Source: Rhodeus uyekii (taxonomy: Eukaryota > Chordata > Actinopteri > Cypriniformes > Acheilognathidae). From it: a stretch of 64,000 nucleotides of DNA. Both the position numbers and the translations under genes were made by a program. The notes below the pieces were generated by a model. The model was not told where the DNA came from. It searched no databases and was given only the letters and a program-made list of their open reading frames with translations. Shown here one piece after another: positions 1 to 10,309 of the stretch; position 1 is the first letter of the stretch, and every line of letters begins with the position of its first letter. The stretch covers positions 2,193,501 through 2,257,500 of the forward strand of contig JAWRVZ010000074.1 of assembly GCA_037043235.1 (NCBI GenBank), in the 5' to 3' direction.

Positions 1-506
1 ACAGTGGACCCCTCTCAAGTCCCAGTCAAGCGATCTCCTCCCATTCCCCCAAAGAGGATGACTCCTGTGACCAAACGACACTCGGATGATTCTTCGGCCA
101 ATCAGCCAGAGCCTCTACCCCCAGGCCCCATTTCAGTCCCAGCCCCTGTGCCTGCCCTCCCTCCTGCCCAGCCTCCGGTCCAATCAGATGACAGCAGAAA
201 CTCAAACTCTGAAGCACTCTCTCCTCCACCAACCCACATCCCACCATCTCCTCCTCGCTCCCACCCACCTCCTGAGGTCCCTCACGTGGACCCACCCAGC
301 CCCACCACAGATCCGCCCACCCAGCCGCCTTTACCTCTGCACATACGCATCCAGAGAGCCTTGAACAGTCCAGGCCCGGTCCAGCCCAACCAGGAAGGAT
401 CCCAGCGAGCTCATTCCCTTCTCTTTGACTTGCCTCCAGACTTTCTTGCTGATGCTCAGGGAGGGGGGCGATACTCGCTTCCTGTCACTATCGAACCTCT
501 GCGACT
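1..506 (+). CDS. phactr4: phactr4 proline-rich exon (5' end cut by window)
   Basis: The frame is open from base 1 and ends at a GTGAGT donor at 507-512, splitting a Leu codon (phase 2). It encodes a Pro/Ser-rich, probably disordered linker, then the conserved segment [16 protein letters not shown] and [12 protein letters not shown], ending [11 protein letters not shown]. No initiator is claimed, because the exon clearly continues upstream of the window. Confidence 0.88.
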
Positions 507-2258
507 GTGAGTGTACATATCAGTTTATCTCAGAACACAATATTCTTTTCCCTTAAACTACTTGTAATAGATTGAAGAACTTGTACTTTTTACACTTCAA
601 AAATAAATGTTACAAGGCTCAACAATAGGGACTGCCCAATGGCCCGAGCCACCATTTGGGACAGGTTTTTGGTTTTTAAATATTGCCGTTTTAAAAAACC
701 TAATTAAACCATTCAAGCCCATGAAGATCTTGAACACAAATACCCAATTGTATAATGTCAAAATATCCCTCTTAAACTAATGTTATCGTAAACCCAGTCG
801 GTAATGTCTTATATGAACATGAACATAAACAGTTAACATAAATTGGATGTGTATCATTATTTTGGATCGGTGCGCTAGGTCTTAAAGTGACATACATGCT
901 GCTGTCTGTGTAATTTGTTCAATCACTTACTGCTCTTACATGATTAACTTTTGTAGACTTAGCAAAGATGAATTGATATTTAAAATTAATTATTTTGTAT
1001 TGTTTAGGCCTGAGGATGATGATTTTGACATTGAAGAAGAGCTGCAGAAGCTGCGTCCCATCCCTCGGCCTGCACGACAGCCGGACAACCTGGAGCCGCG
1101 CAGCCGACGTGGTCTGGTGGGAGACCCACGAGTCACTGTCATTCCTGAGGACGCAGGACCTGGAAGCAGTGAGGACGAGGAGAGCGATTCTGACGGACCC
1201 ATTAATTACAGAGATGATGATGAGGAAGATGAAGATGAAGAGGATATACCTACAAGTAGGATACTTTAATTCTATCTGACAAGTCAAATGAGAGTGATTT
1301 AAGAATTTTATGTTTGTCTTGTATGTTGCACTCATACTTTTATAAGTGTCTTGTACTTTGAATTAACACATATTAGTACTAATACGTGCTTAATAAAAGT
1401 TTGTGACAATCAGCACTTTAAAAAATAAATAAACTGTTAAATGTGCTTTTAAAACTGATTGGGTTGTATTGGGTCAGTATAATATATTTTTTTAAATAAA
1501 TTATTTTTTTGTTTAATTATTAGTTATATTCAGCAAAGATGCATTAAATTGATCAAAAGTGACAGTAAAGGCATTTATAATGTTACATAAGATTTGTAGG
1601 TCAAAGAAATGTTGATCTTTTGAACTTTGTATTCATCAGAGTCCTGAAAAATGTCTTATCACGTTTCCACAAAAGTATTAAGAAACTGTTTTCAGTGTAG
1701 AATTATTATTTATTTAAGTATCTTGAGCAGCAAATGAGCATATTAAGGCCCGTTCACACCAAGAACGATAACTATAACAATACATTAACATTAACATCCA
1801 CAACAACAAACAATATCGTTCTGTTTATCATAAGCTTGGGCTGCAGGTTTGTCATCTGCCGCTTTAAATGCTCACGTATTGAGCTCTTTAAAAAAATGTA
1901 TTCTGATTTGCTCTCAATGTTTTTATCGTTCAACAGCTAGGAAAAACATTCAGAAAGTGATTCCGACTATTGATCATTTGTTGACATTATTATTATTATA
2001 GATGTGGTGTGAATTCTGCTATTTACATTTTGAACGGTGTTTAGAACACTATCTTTAACGTTGTACTTGTACTTGGCGTGAATTGGCCATTAGAAGGATT
2101 TTCTGGAGGATCATGTGACACTGACAACTGGACAAATGGCTGCTGAAAATTCAGCTTTACCATCATCGGAATTAAAACAAATATGTATTTAAATATAAAA
2201 CAGCTATTTTAAAATGTTCTATTGCAATATTTTTTTTTTTTTTTTGTAATTTAGGGCA

Positions 2259-2291
<33 letters not shown>

Positions 2292-4730
2292 TTCTTGATG
2301 AGCATAAGATACTTATTTCAAAAATATTAAAAATAATGACCTCAAATTGAAAGGTAGTGTACTTTTAACCATCCTTGCTGGAAATTATGTTTTTGACACT
2401 TTTTGTCACATAGACTCAAACTCTTTTCTTACAGATTTCTTATGTCAGAGCGTTTTAACCGTCTGTGTTAGATTGAGTTTTTCAACTTTGTAACATATAA
2501 GATCAATACAAAGTTTATGAAAATACCTAATGAGGATTATGGGTGCATCTTGTCAGGTGGTCTTGCGAGTCGTGTGAAGCGAAAGGATACTCTGGCACTA
2601 AAGCTGGAGCGTCAGCAGGAGAAAGAACAATCTGAGGACCAGGAGGGCATCACCTGGAACAACAAAGAGCAGTGGGAAGCTGTCCGCAACAAGATCAGCA
2701 GCACCCTCACAAGGTCTGTCTGTGTGTTCAGAGGGTTTTTATGAGGTCTTTGTCCTTTCACTGTGTCTAATTTGTATATTTTGTATGTTCTCATAGGAGG
2801 TTGAGTCAGAGACCCTCCGCACAAGAACTTGAGCAGAGAAATATCCTCCTGGGTTAGTTACACCCCTTGTCTTTTAGTCTTCCATAGTATTTGTAGTATT
2901 CAGCCATACCTCGCAATTGCAATTATTTAATGCTTCCAAAAACAAGGTTTTCTTTATCTGGGCATGTTTCTCTGTTTCAGCCAAGAATGAAGCGGACCGA
3001 CGGGCTGAAAGGAGCGAAATCAAGCGCAGACTTACCAGAAAGGTTTGGAGGCACATTCATTACTTAACTAATTTTGTTTGTCATGAAAACTTCTAAAGGC
3101 TTTAAATCTTTGAAATTAGTTTGAGAAACAAACATACTAGCATTCAAATAAGTACACATTTCTGAAAGTAAGTTTCTTTTGCTGCATTTAGTTGATCAAA
3201 AATTTAATAAAAACTATTATTCTGAAATATTATTAGTTAAATCTATGTTTTAGCAGTCATTGCAAATATATTATTATTATTTACTAGTTAATTATTAACT
3301 AGTTTGCAGCTTATTGAAGTGTGAGAAATGTGGATCAATAAAAAATTGAATAAACTGATCATTTTAATGCATCTATGCTGCATAACTAATAATTAAACTA
3401 AAAAAATCATTTATGTAAAAAAAAAAAAATATACTGACCCAATACAACCCAGTCAGTGATGGGATATAACATTTTAAGTGTCTTTCCTGACACTTTTGAT
3501 CAAATAAATGTGTCCTTGGTGAACTTGTACCTCAGTTTTCTTACTAACCCAAACTTTTATTGTTTGGTTTTTGGTTTGTATGGTAATCAGCAGTATTTTA
3601 AAATAATTAAATTTAACCTCTTTAAACCTTAACCTCTCGGACATAAAGAGAGTTTGTTTCAAAAATATTGGTCAAAATGTAAAGTAATATTAAAATAAGT
3701 TTGTACACTACTGACTTCTTAACTAACAATGCATAGTCCACAAAAAACTACTGCTAACCAAGTTACTTGAACAATTACAAACGGCTTCTAATTGTTAGAA
3801 AAATATTTTGAGTGAGGTGCAAGTAGGTACTAATCTTGCATAATGTGACTGTAAATGTTGTTGTGTCTTTACATCTGCAGCTGTCACAGAGGCCCACGGT
3901 AGCTGAGCTCCAGGCCAGAAAAATCCTGCGCTTTCATGAGTATGTGGAGTGCACTCATGCCCAAGATTATGATCGACGTGCTGACAAACCCTGGACCAAA
4001 CTTACACCTGCTGACAAGGTCTGAATTACTGGTCTCATCTGCCCCCTAGTGCTGACTGTTATAAAATCATTTCAATTTTGATTTGTGTAAATTGTAGTTA
4101 CATAAAAACATTTGCACATAAGTTAAAATGCTCGCCGGTTACAAGCAAGACCTCTTTGTTAAACAGTTTCTTTCAATGTCATTGTGCCTTTTTAAATAAG
4201 ATTTGTTTTTCAACCAGCAACCAACTTCAAAGTCTTGGAATTGTATGTTGATTTGACCACATAACAATACCATTAAGATGTATTTCTTTAACTTAACACA
4301 ACCAGTGATATTCCTGTGTTCAGGTTGTTCTTGCTATTTACTCTTGCGTTCTTTGTTCTCCTTTAGGCGGCTATAAGAAAAGAGTTGAACGAGTATAAGA
4401 GCTCAGAAATGGAAGTTCATCAGGAGAGCAGGATATACACCAGGTCTGACACTTTCAACACTTTCTAACTGGCATATGCCTATTACTTTCTGGATCTTTT
4501 AGACACTTAATTCAGAATATCCACATGGTATCTTCATTTATGTCTCTATCTACAGAACCATTTAAATATATGGATCAGTAAAAAAAGTTTTTGAAAGAAA
4601 ATTATTTTGCTCGCCAAAGCTGTATTTAACCAAAAATTCAGTAGAAACAGTTATTTTAAAATATTACAATTCAAAATAAAAGTTTTCTATTTTAATAAAA
4701 TATATATATAATAATGACAATTTATTGATG

Positions 4731-4807
<77 letters not shown>

Positions 4808-5202
4808 TCCTGTGAATTTTCAGCATTGTTACATTATTGCATATCTTCAGAAATCATTCAAATATGGTGTTTAAGCAACATTTTTCGTTAATATTAGTCT
4901 TGAAAACAGTTGTGTTGCTTAATATTTTTGTGGATAAATTTCAGGATTCTTTGATTAATAGAAAGTTCAAAGACCAGCATTATAAATGGCTTCGATATTA
5001 TTTTTGATTAATTTAATTTAAGAGATAAAACGGACACTATTTTATTCCCTTCCCTCTTTTTCTCTGAATAAAGGCTATAATTGTACAATAATGTGCATGT
5101 GAACAAGATCTTTGTTTTTTTTAACCATCACCTGGACTAAATGTGCATAACAAAAATGTAATTTCTTCTTTCAATTTGTTTTTCAGGTTTCATCGGCCAT
5201 AA
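1..5202 (+). CDS. phactr4: phactr4, 3' part of gene (8 exons; 5' end outside window)
   Basis: Phosphatase and actin regulator 4: a cytoplasmic protein that binds G-actin through RPEL motifs and PP1 through its extreme C-terminus. Coding exons are 1-506, 1008-1255, 2557-2713, 2797-2852, 2981-3042, 3881-4018, 4367-4443 and 5187-5202, all with GT donors and AG acceptors and a continuous frame. The product reads as a proline-rich linker, a conserved block ([16 protein letters not shown]...), an acidic stretch, a degenerate RPEL, two canonical RPELs (RPSAQEL and RPTVAEL) and the PP1-binding tail ([15 protein letters not shown], ending FHRP). The acidic block plus the HIRIQRAL...AHSLLF region points to PHACTR4 rather than PHACTR1-3; this assignment is from memory of the family. 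Fish may carry a and b paralogues, and I cannot tell which this is. The N-terminal RPEL lies upstream of the window. Confidence 0.9.
1008..1255 (+). CDS. phactr4: phactr4 acidic exon
   Basis: The acceptor is TTTAG at 1003-1007 and the donor is GTAGGA at 1256. It encodes [20 protein letters not shown] and a long Asp/Glu-rich run containing [15 protein letters not shown], matching the acidic block before the C-terminal RPELs in PHACTR4. It joins the previous exon by completing a Leu codon and leaves one base for the next. Confidence 0.88.
1745..2090. mobile_element. MITE-like insertion with ~20-bp inverted ends
   Basis: The left end GGCCCGTTCACACCAAGAAC and the reverse complement of the right end (GGCCAATTCACGCCAAGTAC) match imperfectly. 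It interrupts the surrounding dispersed repeat. It has no coding capacity. The target duplication is unclear because the flanks are AT-rich (ATTA-like). Confidence 0.5.
2262..2291. repeat. (AAT)n microsatellite
   Basis: About ten AAT units in tandem inside phactr4 intron sequence. Confidence 0.8.
2557..2713 (+). CDS. phactr4: phactr4 exon with degenerate RPEL repeat
   Basis: The acceptor ends at 2556 and the donor GTCTGT starts at 2714. It encodes [20 protein letters not shown] followed by a Trp-containing stretch, [20 protein letters not shown]. The flanks match the RPEL-2 region of the family, but the core reads RQQEKEQ where an R-P-x-x-x-E-L core is expected, so this repeat may bind actin poorly or not at all. 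Confidence 0.87.
2797..2852 (+). CDS. phactr4: phactr4 exon, RPEL repeat (RPSAQEL)
   Basis: A 56-nt exon between AG at 2795-2796 and GTTAGT at 2853. It encodes [19 protein letters not shown], a canonical RPEL core. It completes the Arg codon begun in the previous exon and leaves one G for the next. Confidence 0.88.
2981..3042 (+). CDS. phactr4: phactr4 exon between RPEL repeats
   Basis: The acceptor TTTCAG ends at 2980 and the donor GTTTGG starts at 3043. It encodes [21 protein letters not shown], the linker helix between the last two RPEL repeats, and ends in phase 0. Confidence 0.88.
3165..3560. repeat. Dispersed repeat fragments in phactr4 intron
   Basis: 3165-3250 carries the reverse-oriented end (GCTGCATTTAGTTGATCAAA) and 3490-3560 the forward-oriented end (TTTGATCAAATAAATG...CCTTGGTGAAC) of the repeat seen at 1528-2361. 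Between them, 3430-3455 (ACTGACCCAATACAACCCAG) is the reverse complement of a motif at 1458-1478, suggesting a second small repeat family. Confidence 0.45.
3881..4018 (+). CDS. phactr4: phactr4 exon, last RPEL (RPTVAEL) and start of PP1-binding tail
   Basis: The acceptor TCTGCAG ends at 3880 and the donor GTCTGA starts at 4019; the exon is 138 nt (46 codons, phase 0 at both ends). It encodes [18 protein letters not shown], then [20 protein letters not shown] and TKLTPADK. The segment after the RPEL is the family's PP1-binding region. Confidence 0.92.
4367..4443 (+). CDS. phactr4: phactr4 penultimate exon
   Basis: The acceptor CTTTAG ends at 4366 and the donor GTCTGA starts at 4444. It encodes [20 protein letters not shown] followed by SRIYTR, the very conserved PHACTR C-terminal helix. 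Confidence 0.92.
4596..5010 (-). repeat. Dispersed repeat, reverse copy interrupted by microsatellites
   Basis: It begins TTTTGCTCGCCAAAGCTGTA and ends near TTCAAAGACCAGCATTATAA, the reverse orientation of the copy at 1528-2361. The tandem repeats at 4731-4804 sit inside it. Confidence 0.5.
4731..4804. repeat. Compound microsatellite (CTAT)n then (TA)n
   Basis: About eight CTAT units (4731-4764) are followed directly by about twenty TA units (4765-4804). Confidence 0.9.
5187..5202 (+). CDS. phactr4: phactr4 terminal coding micro-exon part (FHRP stop)
   Basis: The acceptor TTTTCAG ends at 5186. The 16 coding nucleotides complete an Arg codon and encode FHRP and TAA. This short C-terminal end is shared by all PHACTR proteins, so despite its size the call is secure. 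The exon continues as 3' untranslated sequence. Confidence 0.9.
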
Positions 5203-6850
5203 TCAGCATCCCTGAAGAGGAAACCGTAGACAGATAAAAGATTCCCTGTAAATGCAGCTAAAAGCCTCCATTTCACTCCAGCATCCTGTGTCCCATGATC
5301 CTCCAGTGTTTGCTGATGAGTGACCAAGCCAGCTGCTTAGTGCTCTGGAGTGAAAAGGAGGAGGAAGTGATGTGGGTGTGTGCAGGATGCTGGTGCTTGA
5401 TACTTCAGACACTTTTGGGGAGTAGGTTTGAAGTGCCGGCCCTCTGTAGAGTTCCCATGATTCCCATGGACAGATCACTTTGTTGGAGTATTTCAGGGAA
5501 AAGAGGACACAGAACTGTGTGGATTTGGGCTTTTTTAATTGTTTTTATGGTACTCACATTTCTGTGATCAAAAATAGGCTTGTGTACCCAAACAATAATA
5601 CTTTTATGGAAATTATGACACTGGTGATTAACTGTTGTAGTGGTGAATGATTGTGAAAGACTGTATGTGTGTGTATGTGTGTTTAATGACAATTTAATGA
5701 TGCTGTCCATTATGCCTTAACACTGGTACGAAAGAAAAATGACCTTTTTTTAGCATGAGCTTAGAGTAATACAGAAGAAAGTCTCCATATAACACTGTTT
5801 CTCACCCTGAACACACACTGTGTGTTGATCTAAAAGCACATTTTTGACATTCTCAGGACATCAGCACACAGTGTCACTTTCTGTGCATTTTACTGTAAAT
5901 GACCATAATTTTTACTTTTTCACACAGATAAACCACCTTCTTTGATATTTTCTTCTCTTTTTATTTTTCTAACATATCAGTTTACTTTAGGTATTTCAAT
6001 CCCACAAAAACGTCCAATATTTTATCCAAAAATCATAAGAAAAACATTTTCTGGCATGAAGAAAATTAAGCCTGTAAAACACTAAAATTTTTAGCATTGT
6101 GATTTATTATTTTCCTGACATAGATTCATAGATAAAAACACATTTTTTCTCACTGCACATTCTCAATTGTAATTATTGTTACTGTATTTTTTTTTTACTT
6201 TATTAAAGTAAAATACTGTAATTTAATACTTTTTCATACAAGCATAAAAATTCACAATGCCAAAAATTTTAATGATCCTAAGTTTCATTTTCTTTAAGCA
6301 AAACATTATTTCTTTTTTGTGTGTTTGTTTTGGGAGGGTTTTTTTGTTTTTTTTATTAGGGTGAAATATGACCTGGACATGTTAACCGGTTTCACAAGAT
6401 TCAGATGTAGATGATGATCTCGAAAAACATTGAACAATTTAAAACAAAATGGTTGATGTTACATGGAACCATTGTAAAATATATATATATATTTTTGACT
6501 GGTACATAAAAATGAACGCTCTTCCATGTCACTGCTGGTTTTATGCTACACTTTGTTTTATAGGCCAACAGAGGGCCTATGCACTGTATAGAGACATGCT
6601 ATATATTGATTATTTTGTGTACCTGACATCAAAAGAAATTTTTGAATTGTAATTATAGTATTACACTATCCTGTTTTTATATGGTGCAAACAGTATGGCT
6701 ACAGGTTAAGTGATAGAATTATCCGGTACAGAGCAGCTGTATAGTTAAAATATATTTTTTGTAAAGATATTTTAAAAAGATCTTTCACATAATACATGTA
6801 CATTCACTTCACCATTAATTAAAATCTAAACTGTGAGTATCATTTGCTTT
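5203..6850 (+). other. phactr4: phactr4 3' untranslated region (end not certain)
   Basis: AT-rich sequence with no sustained reading frame follows the stop codon. Several possible poly(A) signals occur and I cannot choose between them. The downstream limit is a guess; transcript data would set it. Confidence 0.45.
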
Positions 6851-7056
6851 TTTATTTATTTTTACACAAGACCACCCAGTGTACTGATACTTAATGTTTA
6901 TTAACGCAAACAAGCGTGTCAGTTCTCTTTTTGTTTTTGTTACGTCATGAGTTTTGGAACCTATTCCATTGTAATTTCATACTATATGAATATGAGAAAC
7001 GTTCGCTGTCCTAATACAGAAATCAAAGTGTGATTATTTTTGCATTTTATATTTAT

Positions 7057-7060
<4 letters not shown>

Positions 7061-7106
<46 letters not shown>
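7061..7106. repeat. (TA)n microsatellite abutting a transposon end
   Basis: Uninterrupted TA dinucleotides run up to the left end of the Tc1/mariner element. Tc1 elements insert at TA, so a TA microsatellite is a natural landing site. Confidence 0.9.
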
Positions 7107-7109
<3 letters not shown>

Positions 7110-7131
7110 GGAGTGCAGAATTATTAGGCAA
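7107..7131 (+). repeat. Left outer terminal inverted repeat of DD37E element
   Basis: A 25-bp repeat starting CAGGGAGTGC; its complement is at 8626-8650. Confidence 0.9.
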
Positions 7132-7286
7132 ATGAGTATTTTGACCACATCATCCTCGTTATGCATGTTGTCTTACTCCAAGCTGTATAGGCTGGAAAGC
7201 CTACTACCAATTAAGCATATTAGGTGATGTGCATCTCTGTAATGAGAAGGGGTGTGGTCTAATGACATCAACACCCTATATCAGGT

Positions 7287-7306
7287 GTGCATAATTATTA
7301 GGCAAC
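7287..7306 (+). repeat. Left inner inverted repeat, likely transposase site
   Basis: GTGCATAATTATTAGGCAAC, with a perfect 20-bp complement at 8441-8460. It shares the ATTATTAGGCAA core with the outer ends. Confidence 0.85.
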
Positions 7307-7324
7307 TTCCTTTCCTTTGGCAAA

Positions 7325-8322
7325 ATGGGTCAAAAGAAGGACTTGACAGGCTCAGAAAAGTCAAAAATAGTGAGATATATTGCAGAGGGATGCAGCAGTC
7401 TTAAAATAGCCAAGCTTCTGAAGCGTGATCATCGAACAATCAAGCGTTTCATTCAAAATAGTCAACAGAGTCGCAAGAAGCGTGCGGAAAAACCAAGGCG
7501 CAAAATAACTGCCCGTGAACTGAGAAAAGTCAAGCGTGCAGCTGCCAAGATGCCACTTGCCACCAGTTTGGCCATATTTCAGAGCTGCAACATCACTGGA
7601 GTGCCCAAAAGCACAAGGTGTGCAATACTCAGAGACATGGCCAAGGTAAGAAAGGCAGAAAGTCGACCACCACTGAACAAGACACACAAGCTGAAACGTC
7701 AAGACTGGGCCAAGAAATATCTCAAGACTGATTTTTCTAAGGTTTTATGGACTGATGAAATGAGAGTGAGTCTTGATGGGCCCGTGGCTGGATTGGTAAA
7801 GGGCAGAGAGCTCCAGTCCGACTCAGACGCCAGCGAGGTGGAGTACTGGTTTGGGCTGGTATCATCAAAGATGAGCTTGTGGGGCCTTTTCGGGTTGAGG
7901 ATGGAGTCAAGCTCAACTCCCAGTCCTACTGCCAGTTTCTGGAAGACACCTTCTTCAAGCAGTGGTACAGGAAGAAGTCTGCATCCTTCAAGAAAAACAT
8001 GATTTTCATGCAGGACAATGCTCCATCACACGCGTCCAAGTACTCCACAGTGTGGCTGGCAAGAAAGGGTATAAAAAAAGAAAATCTAATGATATGGCCT
8101 CCTTGTTCACCTGATCTGAACCCCATTGAGAACCTGTGGTCCATCATCAAATGTGCGATTTACAAGGAGGGAAAACAGTACACCTCTCTGAACAGTGTCT
8201 GGGAGGCTGTGGTTGCTGCTGCACGCAATGTTGATGGTGAACAGATCAAAACACTGACAGAATCCATGGATGGCAGGCTTTTGAGTGTCCTTGCAAAGAA
8301 AGGTGGCTATATTGGTCACTGA
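7325..8322 (+). pseudogene. Tc1/mariner DD37E transposase, one frameshift
   Basis: Would catalyse excision and integration at TA. The N-terminal part (from ATG 7325, MGQKKDLTGSEKSKIVRYIA) carries the helix-turn-helix DNA-binding region. The first catalytic Asp is in LWTDEM (codon 7754), the second in MQDNAPSH (8014) and the Glu in NPIENLW (8128); 37 residues separate the last two. The frame changes near 7775-7784 within GATGGGCCCGTGG. Downstream, the +2 frame reads RGWIGKGQRAPVRL and continues cleanly to the stop at 8320-8322. From family knowledge I infer a small deletion of about 13 bp, so this copy is non-functional but otherwise intact. Confidence 0.88.
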
Positions 8323-8440
8323 TTTGTTTTTGTTTGGTTTTTGAATGTCAGAAATGTATATTTGTGAATGTTGAGATGTTATATTGGTTTCACTGGTAAA
8401 AATAAATAATTGAAATGGGTATAAATTATTTTTTTGTTAA

Positions 8441-8460
8441 GTTGCCTAATAATTATGCAC
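8441..8460 (-). repeat. Right inner inverted repeat of DD37E element
   Basis: GTTGCCTAATAATTATGCAC, the perfect complement of 7287-7306. Confidence 0.85.
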
Positions 8461-8625
8461 AGTAATAGTCACCTGCACACACAGATATCCCCCTAAAATA
8501 GCTAAAACTAAAAACTACTTAAAATATTGATACAAAAATATTCAGCTTTGATATTAATGAGTTTTTTGTGTTCAGTGAGAACATGGTTGTTGTTCAATAA
8601 TAAAATTAATCCTCAAAAATACAAC

Positions 8626-8650
8626 TTGCCTAATAATTCTGCACTCCCTA
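8626..8650 (-). repeat. Right outer terminal inverted repeat of DD37E element
   Basis: Ends CTGCACTCCCTA next to TATATATA; complement of 7107-7131 except at the last base. Confidence 0.9.
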
Positions 8651-8675
8651 TATATATACATATTTTTTAATGCGT

Positions 8676-8767
8676 GTGTCAGATGGTAATACCGTGGTGT
8701 ATATATATATATATATATCTCACATGTAAATAAATGTGAGTGTATACCATGGTATTACTGTCTGATA
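8676..8767. repeat. Palindromic MITE-like hairpin around (TA)n
   Basis: TGTCAGATGGTAATACCGTG at the left pairs with ATGGTATTACTGTCTGATA at the right. Inside it a second inverted pair, CTCACAT/ATGTGAG (8719-8740), flanks an AT-rich loop. No coding capacity. It may be a small foldback DNA element. Confidence 0.55.
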
Positions 8768-9914
8768 CCTGATAATGTGCTATGTACCTCTTTTATTCTA
8801 CTTTGTTAAAGTAACAGTATATGCTGTGCATTAAAGCAATTTATATTATTGTGGCCTATAGAGGGCAGTATAGAGTCACTCAAAATATCTAGTGTTGTTT
8901 TTTTTTTCTTTACCATTACCTTTCATTGATTTCTTTTCTGAGTAATATTTTCTTAAATATCTGTTTATTTGAAATTATTTTGCAATAGTTTATCACAGTT
9001 GTCAACAACCATCTTTATTCCTGTAGTATCTTGTTTTTAAACCATTAAGGATCAACGATGGTGTCTGTCTGCTGTGGTTTCATCTCTTTACAGGCACTCA
9101 AAATCTTTTAAAATGTTAATTAATACGCTTGCAAGGGCAGATGCCATTGTGGCTCCCTTATTGATATGTTTATGAACAGCCCACCCATCGTGGCATTTTA
9201 AAGTTTTCCAGTATCATGAATTTTAAATTGGTTTCTACCGTTCTTATAACACCTCTTCAACTCTCCCAGCCACACACTGACTCTCTTCATCCCTTTATCT
9301 GTCTTCTGCATGCCTTTCCCACAGTCTCCGTCAAATCAAAATGGACTTTTATTTCAGTTACGCAATATTTGTTTTAAATGATTTATCATCATCAGATATG
9401 CACATCATTAAAACAAATCTAGTCTTTTAAAAAAAAAAACCCTTGTGAACCCTCTTCTCTGATTATTTTTATTGATGCGAGGGCGGATGATCACACAGAT
9501 ATAGCAAATCACAATGGCCCAATCAACTCTCTCTTAATTTTTATTTTATTTTTTATTTGTGAAGTCTTTGGAAAGCTTACTTAGCAAAAATACCCCTGAT
9601 TGACTTTTAGGAGTATAATTTTGTCAGCAATTTTGCTTGTACTTAAGTAAAAATTAAGCCAAGTAATCTTGCTTTTTTTTAAAATCACGGTTACTGAGTA
9701 TGCATACAATTTGATGTAATATTCAAACCTTTGACCAGCATATAGCCAATAAAGATATTCAATTGTAAATGGAACAATAAAAACCCTGATAATTGGCCAG
9801 AAAAAAGCACCTGTTGCAGAAGATTCAGGAGAGCTGACCATAACCAGACTTTGAAGGAACTCAGAGTGACTTATGGACTGAAGGTTTGGAGATACACTAC
9901 ATGGAAGTGTAGTG

Positions 9915-9918
<4 letters not shown>
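8768..9918. other. Intergenic AT-rich DNA, nothing recognised
   Basis: No sustained reading frame, no splice-linked exons and no repeat ends that I could identify. Confidence 0.5.

Positions 9919-9960
<42 letters not shown>
9919..9960. repeat. (TA)n microsatellite
   Basis: About 21 uninterrupted TA units. Confidence 0.9.
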
Positions 9961-9965
<5 letters not shown>

Positions 9966-10309
9966 AATAGAAACATAAATTCTGAAATATCTGATTATGT
10001 TCCAATACTCATTTTCTGCAGTATCGATATACAGATACAAGCTGAGCATTATTTGTACTTTTTTTCCACAGTTATATTGAGCTTAAAACGCCATATACAC
10101 GCAAAAGTATGTGAATACTCACCAAGCCAAGAACATTTGTTTACATCATTGTTTAAATGAATATAAAATGTCTGTATTAAATGACTTGACTTGTTAGAGC
10201 CGAACAAAATCATATTGCGAGCCTAGAGACTTGGACACAAACCTTCAAATGCAAACTCAATAATTAGTTTGAATGTCCTGCAGGTGATCAGAATCACTCT
10301 TTCGTTATT
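9961..10309. other. Intergenic, possible Tc1-like terminal scrap
   Basis: ACACGCAAAAGTATGTGAAT near 10098 resembles the terminal sequence of other fish Tc1-like elements, but no partner end was found. Otherwise nothing recognised. Confidence 0.3.

Larger units (their letters stand above)
1528..2361 (+). repeat. Dispersed cyprinid-type repeat, copy 1 (intronic)
   Basis: It runs from ATTCAGCAAAGATGCATT through GGATCATGTGACACTGA to GAAAGGTAGTGTAC. This is a dispersed repeat I recognise as very common in cyprinid genomes. Related stretches recur in this window at 3165-3250, 3490-3560 and 4596-5010. It is interrupted by a small element at 1745-2090. The superfamily is not assigned. Confidence 0.55.
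7107..8650 (+). mobile_element. Tc1/mariner transposon, DD37E (TRT-like)
   Basis: A 1544-bp cut-and-paste DNA transposon flanked by TA. The outer 25-bp inverted ends are 7107-7131 and 8626-8650 (core AGGGAGTGCAGAATTATTAG, differing only at the outermost base). A second, perfect 20-bp inverted pair (GTGCATAATTATTAGGCAAC and its complement) lies inside at 7287-7306 and 8441-8460, giving each end two related motifs as in IR/DR-type Tc1 elements. The transposase has 37 residues between its second Asp and Glu, the spacing reported for the TRT/DD37E group. Confidence 0.9.

Noticed and set aside
919..1335. 138-codon minus-strand frame opposite the phactr4 acidic exon
   Set aside because: Antisense of a confirmed exon with flanking intron sequence.
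9581..9976. 131-codon minus-strand frame ending in a Tyr-Ile run
   Set aside because: Its start is translated TA microsatellite and the rest has no coding character.
10065..10140. Complete second Tc1-like element to the left of 10310
   Set aside because: Only one short terminal-like motif was seen; no partner end or transposase text.
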